Shown here in pieces: positions 56,472-64,000 of a stretch of DNA of 64,000 nt. The notes under the pieces were generated by a model. The model ran no database searches and was not told where the DNA came from. It saw only the letters and a list, made by a program, of their open reading frames with translations. The translations under genes were made by a program, and so were the position numbers. How positions within the stretch are numbered: position 1 is the stretch's first letter; each line of letters begins with the position of its first letter. This stretch comes from Gentiana macrophylla (Eukaryota > Streptophyta > Magnoliopsida > Gentianales > Gentianaceae). Location of the stretch: positions 66,195,824 to 66,259,823 of the forward strand of contig CM047807.1 in NCBI GenBank assembly GCA_026214975.1, written 5' to 3'.

Positions 56472-57100
56472 TGATATGTCTAAATAATATCGCCACCTAT
56501 GAGTCCCGAAAATAGTCTATTTGGCCGACCGCGTCGGATAAGGTTCGCGGCAATAGCATTCACGACGCCAGTCAAGTTGAGGTCGCCACAGTCGGGTCCC
56601 CACCAAGAGCCTTCAACCTACAAGGTCACTAGTAGCTCAGGGGGGCGACCTACGATCTTTGACAAGAGGTCCATAAGAGACCGTACAAGACTTAAAGGGA
56701 AGCAGCAGAAGGTAAGGGTAAGGTAGGACGATGAAGCAGACGACGTTGTACGTGGCAACCTACGCGACCACATAAGACGCCACCGAGATATTCAATCCAT
56801 ATGTCGTCTAGTTATTTAGATTACTTAACTGCAAAGATATCTTACAGTTACCTATCTTAATTAACCTATAAGCTTCCCTCCTTCTATAAAAGGAGGGCTT
56901 GTGTAACCACAAAAGAGAATTCGAATAAAACAAAAAGAGAACAATACTCTGTGAAAACATAAAATCTCTCAAACCGTCATACTCGCCACCGCAGCACCAC
57001 CGGGCAACATTAGCCTTATACACTTCAAACACAGTCAAACAAGCCAGATATCCATTCAATATACACCACTGAGCCACTGTGATAATAAACCGCATTATCA
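56472..57100 (+). repeat. Tat-2 5' LTR
   Basis: About 629 bp from TGATATGTC to CGCATTATCA, with TATAAAAGG at about 56885-56893. Similar in layout to the Tat-1 LTR. The start is placed by TG..CA ends and homology and may be off by a few bases. Confidence 0.75.
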
Positions 57101-57728
57101 GTTGGCTCTGTTACCGGGAAATTATCAGTCACTGCGACGTGGAAGTCTTTCGAAATACTAGCATACAATTGAGTGGAGAAGCATCACCTTCTTCGATACA
57201 CTGAGACCAGCTGAGTTCACTCACACAACAGTGCTCGTCTCGCCAGAATGAAGGTAACTTTAGCATAGCTTGCACGAAACTCATGAGTTAGCGTGTGAGA
57301 AGGCACCTCTCTCGTAGTGTTCTTCATTCAAGTTTGTGTTTTTAGTAGAGCTATCACAGTTTCAAGGAGCGCTGTGCTCGTGTTTATCTCGCCAATTTAC
57401 CAGAAAACCCTCAAATCGCCCTCACCATCATAAAGAATACTATCGGGAAAAGGCCGTACAAATTTTTGGGGTTATTTGCATTTGAATCATCACCTTTTAC
57501 CCCTAAAATTTGTATTTCCGATCGCCACGTCACCCTAACTAATAATATCCAAAAGAACTCCCTCCAGCTCCCTCAAAAAACCCACCAAAATATCTCTGAC
57601 CAACTACCCCAATAGTCAAAGAAAGTACCAAGTGGTTGAGGGTGTCAGAAGGGAGCAGGTTATCAGAGTCTGTAGATGTCCAATCAGCAAATCTTATCTC
57701 CAAGCCAAATTAGCTCGCTTACCCAGCG
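57101..57728 (+). other. Tat-2 PBS and leader
   Basis: TTGGCTCTGTTACCGGGAA (57102-57120) follows the LTR directly and resembles gypsy PBS sequences (TGGCGCCGTTGCCGGGGA in Athila-nc). The leader is noncoding. Confidence 0.75.
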
Positions 57729-59667
57729 ATGACAGGAAGTAAGGGATCTCCACTTACACCACAAACCCCAGAAAATAGGGGAGAGCAGTATCAGGCCCGT
57801 GCTGAGGGTGTAGGCGAGACGTTCGACAATCCTACTGCCGATGGGGATAGGTCTCAGAGAGAGGGCTTGGCTGTCGGCGATGCCCGGAACGTCTTGAATC
57901 AAAAAACAAAATCAAAAGAGCAATAGCGGCCCTAGATGAGGCTCGCAAGGAAAAGGCACCTAGGCCGCAGCACAGTCAAGAGGTCGTACCAGAAAAGGTA
58001 CCCGGATTCCAAGAAGATCTTGAGGTAGCAGAAATGAGGGATTACGCACCGTACGCCGAGACAATGTACCTGACTAATTCACAGTTAGTAGCTCTACGCC
58101 GGGCACCCTTACCGGACCGAACTCCGAATCAATCAAGAGGCTAGGTTAACCCTGCGATGGCAGAAAAAGGCTACCAAATTCAGCCTCAATTAATAGACGT
58201 CGAGGATAGTGTTCAATCTTCGGGTCGTAAGGGTGGCAGGCAAGGCCAGGATGTCATTGAAACCTCAGCCCATCCTAGTCACTCAAATTTGAAAGAAAAA
58301 AGCAACGATAGAGGGAAGGCTTTGAAAAGGTTACGTGAGAAGGACAGGGCCCTGGCCTTAAGTCGTCTCATCCTTCTAGAAAGAGAGATACCCCCAGGCA
58401 AGAGGGGAGGAACGCAAAAGACGGCTATATAATCATAAGGGAAAAAAGAGCTCGTCAAGAGGAGTCGCAAAATCATGCGGGCTCAGAGTACAAGACTGAG
58501 CAAGCTGATGTTCAACCCCCATCCTGACCAAGGTTCGACCCCCTTATGGCCGAGCAAATAGAGATAATGAGGAAATAGATCGAATATCTAAAGAGGTTGA
58601 GGCCCACTCAAAAAGCCGCCGCGATCTCTGAGATCGATGTGCTCGCCAAGAGAATCACCGAGACATTGCCCACCAGCAAGGAAAAAGGTTAGCTACCCCA
58701 GTATAATTATTACAATGGGAACTCTTGTCCAAATGGTTAGTTCACCGTCTTCCAAGGTCGTATCACCTTAGCTACTCAGAATAGGTCCGCCTGGTGCATC
58801 TCTTTAGTCGGTAGCATGCAGGACAAGGCCACCTCCTGGGTTCGCGGGCTTCCTCATAGGTCGGTTGAAAGCTGGGAAGACTTATCTGAGAAGTTTGTTA
58901 AAGAGTTTGCGTCGGCGAGCAGACCGAAGAAAACAATTGAGGACCTTTATGAGGTTCTCATGGGGGATCATGAGTGGTGAAAAGATTATTATGAGCGGTT
59001 TATCAGGGTTTATGATCGAACAAGAAGCATTCCCGATGATGCCATCATAACTTTCTTCCTCACCGGAATAGCTAAAGGTCCGATGAAGATGGAGTTTAAC
59101 ATACGACCACCCAAATCAGGCCTTAGGGAAATGTTGGAAAGGGCTAGGATGATCGGGGTGAGCAAGGCACCGCCTTCTGGTAAATCAAAGTCTAAGGCAA
59201 AATAGCCTTCGTAGAAAGAGGATCGCGGGGACGATCGCAAGAAAGAAAAGGGTAAAGACGTGAACCTTGATCGCGATGCCAAAAAGCCAAACAAATTCAA
59301 TGAAAATGATTTCGTGCCGCTCAACACTAAGGCATCCCAGATACTCTTCGAGATTCATGAGCATTTAGAGAAACCCAGACCTATAAAAGGCGACCCTGAC
59401 AATGACGATAAGTCGAAATATTGAGACTACCATAAGGATCATGGTCACGTTATAGATGAGTGCTTCACTTTGAGAAGGGAAATCGAGAGATTGATCAAAG
59501 AGGGACCCGCAACTAAGTATAAGAGAGATGGGGATATCGGCCCCAAAAGAGGGCGACAGCCTAGTATTTATCAGAAGGAGGTTCAAGTCATTCAAGGGAA
59601 CCTCCCCAGCAACAGTCAACTAAAATTGCAAATAAACTTGATCAACACGCGCGGTTTTGAAAAATAG
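57729..59667 (+). pseudogene. gag: Tat-2 gag
   Basis: A charged N-terminal region begins MTGSKGSPLTPQTPENRG. The gag core reads ITLATQNRSAWCISLVGSMQ, ATSWVRGLP, SWEDLSEKFVKEFASASRPK and DDAIITFFLTGIAKGPMKM. The knuckle-like DYHKDHGHVIDECFTLRREI follows, with a stop codon where its first Cys should be (about 59422). Many stops elsewhere. Layout matches Tat gag. Confidence 0.83.
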
Positions 59668-59723
59668 ATAGTCTTGGGGAAAAAGAGAAAGGAATCGTTT
59701 ACACCAAAAGTGAACTCACAACT

Positions 59724-60035
59724 GTGGAGGGTCCCATGGAGATACCCATCATTCTCAAGGTCGGAGTCAATGACCAACATGGCGTCAACAGAGTCATGGT
59801 CAACACCGGAGCGGGCCGGGACGTCATTTATTTTGATTGTCTCAAGCAGATTGGGTTAGGAGAGGCCAAACTAAAGCTCTACCTCGGAGTAATAGAGGAC
59901 TTCACCAATGACACAGTCAGGGTTAAAGGCACCATCGACCTCAACATCATTCTAGGCGATTATGAGCCCGGCCGAACAGAGGTAATTACTTTTTTGGTCA
60001 TCGACCTTCCCTCTTACTATAATATGATCTTGTGA
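59724..60035 (+). pseudogene. pol: Tat-2 aspartic protease
   Basis: Short ORF with VMVNTGAGRDVIYFDCLKQI in the active-site position: the expected catalytic Asp of DTGAS/DSGAS is Asn, so it is probably inactive. LGDYEPGRTEVITFLVIDL and SYYNMIL follow, matching the C-terminal part of gypsy proteases. The frame ends just before the RT deletion. Confidence 0.83.
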
Positions 60036-60379
60036 ATTCCAGCTATGAAAAAATTTCAAATGGTGGTGTCCGTCCCGCATCAACGAGTCAAATTTCATGT
60101 GGGAGATGATATTGCGGTCACCATGATCTGACCAGGGTTTTTTCTCGAATACATGACAAAGAACAGGGTTGAATCCAAAAGACCTAGAGTTTAGGGGTTC
60201 AATATGGCCACAGATCAGATCGCCATGATGAAAGAGGTCCCAGATAAAACTGTAGAGGTAGAAGCACTGCAGGTCCGGGATCAGCCCGAATTTACAGCTG
60301 AGGATGAGCTGGTCAAGGCTATCATAAATGAGAAATATCCCGATCAAAAAATAAAGAGCTGGTCAAGGCTATCATAAAG

Positions 60380-61150
60380 GCTAATCAGTTTTATGACTGG
60401 AGATGTTTTGCTTCTGTACTTAGCGGCCCCAGATCGGGCTGTCGCCGCTGCACTTGTCATGTAGGATGGCACCCTTCAAAAACCCATCTATTAAGGGCTT
60501 ATTTTTCGTCGCATACTATTATAGTACTATCAGATGCTCCACTGCTTCAAGTCCTCCACAGGCCAGATTTACCTAGTCGCTTGTTGCGATGGGCCATTGA
60601 ACTCACTGAATTTGACATCTGGTACGAGCCTCGAAAAGCTATCAAAGCCCAGTCCTTACCCGACTTCATAGCAGAAACAAGCTTTAATGAGGAACAGCCG
60701 GAGCGGTCCACTTCGAAATCAAGCGACGACACAATCGTGACCACAGACGATGAGCCTTAAAGGCCAATTCACTGTTGGCAGCTTTATGTCAATGGCGCCG
60801 CTAGTCACAAAGGTTGCGGTTCCGGGATTATCTTATTGAAACTAGGCACCTCGGAAGAAAATGAAAAAGCTTTGAGATTTGATTTCACTGCGTCAAATAA
60901 TCAATCAGAATATAAGGCGGTCATCGCAAGACACGAGCTTGCAGGGCCATGAAAGTCAAAAATGTGGAGGTATTCTATGATTCACAGTTGGTGGTCAATC
61001 AAGTAACAGGGTCATTCGGGATCCATTGTGAAATCTTACAAAAATACATTGATCTTGTCAAATGGATCGAGGGAAGCTTCAAATACTGTAAACCAACATC
61101 CCTCGAGAGGAGAATCACAGAGCGGACTACTTGTCAAAACTAACAAGCGA
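60380..61150 (+). pseudogene. pol: Tat-2 tandem RNase H domains
   Basis: First RNase H: LLLYLAAPDRAVAAALV, then HRPDLPSRLLRWAIELTEFD and KAQSLPDFIAE. Second: LYVNGAASHKGCGSGIILL, FDFTASNNQSEYKAVIA and VEVFYDSQLVVNQVTGSFG. The VDG Asp of the second domain is Asn. Frameshifts near 60480, 60760 and 60950. A 50-bp tandem duplication (23-bp repeats at 60306 and 60356) lies just upstream at the RT deletion. Confidence 0.84.
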
Positions 61151-61199
61151 CGACGAAGTAAGTAATCTAGAGGTCATGGTGGAACACCTGTCTGGACCC

Positions 61200-61781
61200 G
61201 CCATCAACCGGGTCGAGATCATGGATCTCCAACCCACCAATCCCTGTTGGATCGATGAGCTAAAAGCATACATCGAATAAGGAACCCACCCGCCAGACCC
61301 AAAGAGGCCAGAGCCCTGATCAGAACGGCCGCCAGGTATACAATCGTGGACAATGTCTTATATCGAAATCATTCTCCAAGCCTTTGTCACGATGTGTACG
61401 GCCAGAGGAGGTCGAAGGAATACTTACGGAGCTACATGAGGGGATGTGTGGCGGCCACCCCGCTAGCCACACACTCACTCAAAAAAAATTACTGGTGGCT
61501 ATTACTGGCCCAAGCTCGCAGAAGATGCCCAAATCTATGCCAGATTATGCGATAAATGTCAGAGATTTGTGGACATTCCCAGGCTACCATCAGTCAAACA
61601 AAGCATCGTCGTTGCCGCCTGGCCGTTCGACATATGGGCTATCGACCTCATCGGACCGCTTAAAATGGGTCGCTCTGGATGCGAATACGTGGTCATCGCC
61701 GTCGATTATTTCACCAAATGGATCGAGGCCAAAGCCTTGGTAAAAATTAAGACAAAGGATATAACATATTTTTGGCTCGAC
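61200..61781 (+). pseudogene. pol: Tat-2 integrase (N-terminal half)
   Basis: Zinc region ELHEGMCGGHPASHTL, then LPSVKQSIVVAAWPFDIWAI, DLIGPLKMGRSGCEYVVIAV and DYFTKWIEAKALVKIKTKD. The Athila-X LTR begins within the core at 61782. Frameshifts near 61380 and 61570. Confidence 0.87.
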
Positions 61782-63171
61782 TGTTCGGTAAAAACTCGTT
61801 TTAAATTTATAATTACCGGAACACCCCAAGTATAAGGTTCGTAGTAAAGGGTGTTAACGGGTCGTCCTAAGGGAATCGAATGTTTATCGGATTAAGGTGC
61901 AGTTATTATATCGATTATGTTACGACTATTAACTACGACTAGGGTTTAAACTAATTAAACTACAAAAAAAAACAATGAACAGTAATTAAGATGATGAACA
62001 GTACGATGAACAATAACTTGGAATCAAATTGATACGAACTATTCGATTTATCAAGTAATTAAAAGGAAACGGCAAGGCAACGGGAATCCACCAATCAACC
62101 AACCCAACCCCAACTAGATGGCAAGTTAAAGATACGATTTTTAGTAATGATCTATCGCGAATTCGATTAAGTTCCTTTAAACAAATTCTAGGGTTTCGTT
62201 TTCTTTCTCAAGCAAAACTAAACTAGCATGCATAACACGATCATGAGATTGTCTCCAATACTCTACTCAATTAATCATGATTAAATCTCTTGAATCACAA
62301 TTAATTACATCAATTGAAAAGATCAAAGCTTGAACAATATTATCATATAAATTCAGTCAGAAAAGCAGTTTCATCGATCTCTCGATTCAAATAAAACATA
62401 AACAATATAACAATATCCAATTGATGAAAAATTGTAACTTTTACTCACTAAACATGTAGCTAAAAATCATCTAGTTGGAGTTGATGTTGATCTGTTTCAT
62501 CCGTTGTCCCACCGCAAGATGCTTAGCCTTCAATCATTTTCGAACTCCCAAGCAAGATTGAAAGAAAGAAACTCGTATTTTTTTTTTTGTATTTAGTGCG
62601 GCTGCTGTGTGTATTTTTCTGTTCGAATGATACTGCTTATATAGGAGTTTCGCCGACTTAAGGAAGGATCTAGAAAAACGCGTCGATTTTGCAGCTTCGG
62701 GGCTCGGTCGACCGACTTAAGACACTCGGTCGACCGAATAGCATGGCTCGGTCGACCGAGCCTACCTATTTACGCGTTTTCACACTGTTGCCTCGTATAC
62801 CGTGTCCCCCACTTCACTCTTTCGATCTGATGTGATTTATCCTCTCTTCAATGCTCCGATTTTCTTCTTTATTTTGAAATCACTTGATTGAATGAGATTA
62901 ATCTTCTCCATTAATAATATCCCCATGCATATCTTTTAATTTTCTGCAAAATTGTTGTTACACCAAGTCATCGAATAATAATAATAATAAAATGTGTAAC
63001 AAAAAAAATAACATTTAAACTCAATATTTCCTCATAATTAAATTATAACCCCTCAATAACCATTATAGGAATTTAACGGTTAAAAGACGCTTTTCTCATT
63101 TATTTCCCTTAAAAATAAGGTAAATTGTTTAGGGATTAAGCCCGAAAATATAGTAAAATATACCCTAAACA
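61782..63171 (-). repeat. Athila-X 3' LTR
   Basis: 1390 bp, plus-strand ends TGTTCGG and CCCTAAACA. On the minus strand TCCTATATAAG (62636-62646) is the likely TATA box, with phased palindromic boxes 58-124 bp upstream of it. A copy of GCCGACTTAAG near the boxes is also found near the TATA of Athila-nc (17338-17347 region). Confidence 0.82.
62704..62760 (-). promoter_or_regulatory. Three TCGGTCGACCGA palindromes at 22-bp spacing
   Basis: Perfect 12-bp palindromes at 62704, 62726 and 62748, spaced exactly 22 bp; the intervening bases differ, so they are not a simple tandem repeat. They lie upstream of the TATA box in element orientation. Confidence 0.75.
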
Positions 63172-63210
63172 ACTCCCCCACACTTACCTTTTTGTTCGTC
63201 CCGAACAAAA
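63172..63210 (-). other. Athila-X PPT and adjacent hairpin
   Basis: The minus strand reads a 9-bp stem UUUUGUUCG/CGAACAAAA with loop GGA (63190-63210), then GGTAAGTGTGGGGGAGT abutting the LTR. Same arrangement as Athila-nc 21613-21650. Confidence 0.8.
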
Positions 63211-64000
63211 CAATCAAAACTAGCTCACTTTCATGCAATCCACATAGATTCCTGACTCACGTAACAAAAGATACAACAACTATAGCAAGTGATACCACAT
63301 AGAGATAGATTCGATGTGTTTGTGTCAAGCCCTTTCAATCTTCACAATCCTTTCAAACAAATACCCCTCCAAATAGTATAATGACTTCCCTAGGTATAGG
63401 CAGCAGTCGTTCCACACAAAGTCTTCCCGCGCACTCAGTAGGATAATCCCTACAGCATATCATTCGGTTTATACTAGGTATAAGTTCAACGATAACAAAG
63501 TCTTTAACTTTTTGCACTTTCTTTTTTTTCTTCTTTGACGCACATCAGAATGAGCTCTTACCCGTCATAGTAGAATAGGATGTTTCGGGATAACACCCTA
63601 CCTTACTCAAATCATAGGGTAGCTTTTCCTGACTATCGTGGCTTTTGGTCATCATAGTGGAATAGGACATTTCGAGATAACGCCCTACCGCACTCCAATC
63701 ATCGACCAGCTTTCGACACACCCATTTATTTATTATTAACTCAACTTTTTCATAAACATTAGTTACGTTTCACTTATCACATTCAAACCTTCAGATATTC
63801 ACGATTGCGTTCGAACTTAGGTGTTACTTCACTGTTACTATTAAGAACAAATGTCTCTAGGATAAATCACTAAAATAGTGAAAGGATACAGTTCAAAATT
63901 TTTGCTTCAATATCAAAGGCTTTCGTGAGTGTGAAATGAATACTATCTCAAATCAGTAAAAACATGCTATAATTATCTCTCAAAGTCACATAAATTCATT
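63211..64000 (-). other. Athila-X 3' noncoding region
   Basis: No ORF. It contains the conserved block ATATGCTGTAGGGATTATCC (about 63447-63466) and the two-hairpin dimer (63578-63598 and 63665-63685) shared with Athila-nc. Confidence 0.7.

Larger units (their letters stand above)
56472..61781 (+). mobile_element. Tat-2: Tat-type Ty3/gypsy element interrupted by Athila-X
   Basis: Plus strand: 5' LTR, PBS, leader, gag, protease, (RT missing), first RNase H, second RNase H and integrase, ending where the Athila-X LTR starts at 61782. The two RNase H domains identify the lineage. The RT palm and fingers are deleted between about 60340 and 60390. Confidence 0.86.
61782..64000 (-). mobile_element. 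Athila-X: minus-strand Athila-type element, 3' end
   Basis: A 3' LTR (61782-63171), PPT and 3' noncoding region in minus orientation; the rest lies beyond the window. The PPT (TAAGTGTGGGGGAGT) and shared 3' hairpins tie it to Athila-nc, but the LTR sequences are not similar. It inserted into Tat-2 integrase. Confidence 0.85.

Noticed and set aside
1..64000. Host protein-coding genes
   Set aside because: Every ORF of useful length fits a retrotransposon module or is a shadow of one; no host gene family was recognised.

Overview
This window is a piece of a repeat-rich, A+T-rich plant nuclear genome. I find no host gene and no bacterial-type gene. Nearly every base belongs to LTR retrotransposons or to insertions inside them. 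The families are plant lineages: Sirevirus-type Ty1/copia elements with an extra ORF after pol, Athila-type Ty3/gypsy elements (PBS beginning TGGCG), and Tat-type Ty3/gypsy elements with a second RNase H domain and antisense genes. A short plastid-like DNA fragment also points to a plant. The species cannot be named from this sequence.

Layout, left to right. 1-12820: Copia-1, a minus-strand Sirevirus-type element (3' LTR cut by the window edge, ORF3, RT-RNase H, integrase, gag, PBS, 5' LTR). It sits in an older plus-strand LTR remnant (12821-12995), which itself sits in Athila-m, a minus-strand Athila pol/gag copy (12996-16749, continuing at 23214-23745). Athila-m is split by Athila-nc, a complete non-coding Athila-like element (16750-23213) with near-identical LTRs and a CCTAA target duplication. 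23745-32263: Tat-1, plus strand, 5'-truncated, with RNase H, integrase, two antisense genes, a MITE, a 30-bp tandem repeat and a 3' LTR. 32264-38220: Copia-3, a minus-strand relative of Copia-1 that carries the plastid-like insert. 38221-41215: Copia-5, the plus-strand 3' half of a Sirevirus-type element with its 3' LTR. 41216-42085: fragment of a Tat antisense gene. 42086-51556: Sire-4, a pol-less Sirevirus-type element arranged LTR-internal-LTR-internal. 51557-56471: Copia-6, decayed, with an intact 5' LTR and PBS. 56472-61781: Tat-2, from 5' LTR to integrase. 61782-64000: Athila-X, minus strand, 3' LTR and 3' noncoding region.

The right half is a nest: Sire-4 is interrupted by Copia-6, that by Tat-2, and that by Athila-X. 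Gag, protease, RT, RNase H and integrase modules are recognisable in several elements, but nearly all carry stops, frameshifts or deletions, so autonomous movement from these copies is unlikely.

The strongest unexplained signal is noncoding and Athila-linked. Athila-nc and Athila-X, in opposite orientations and with dissimilar LTRs, share a 3' region containing a dimeric hairpin and a hairpin next to the PPT, both with compensatory base-pair changes. Athila-nc also has an array of five short hairpins whose closing stems co-vary, and doublets of a GGACGNGCGTCC-like box spaced 20-21 bp. The Athila-X LTR has three TCGGTCGACCGA boxes spaced exactly 22 bp. All similarities were judged by eye; no alignment, folding or database search was run.
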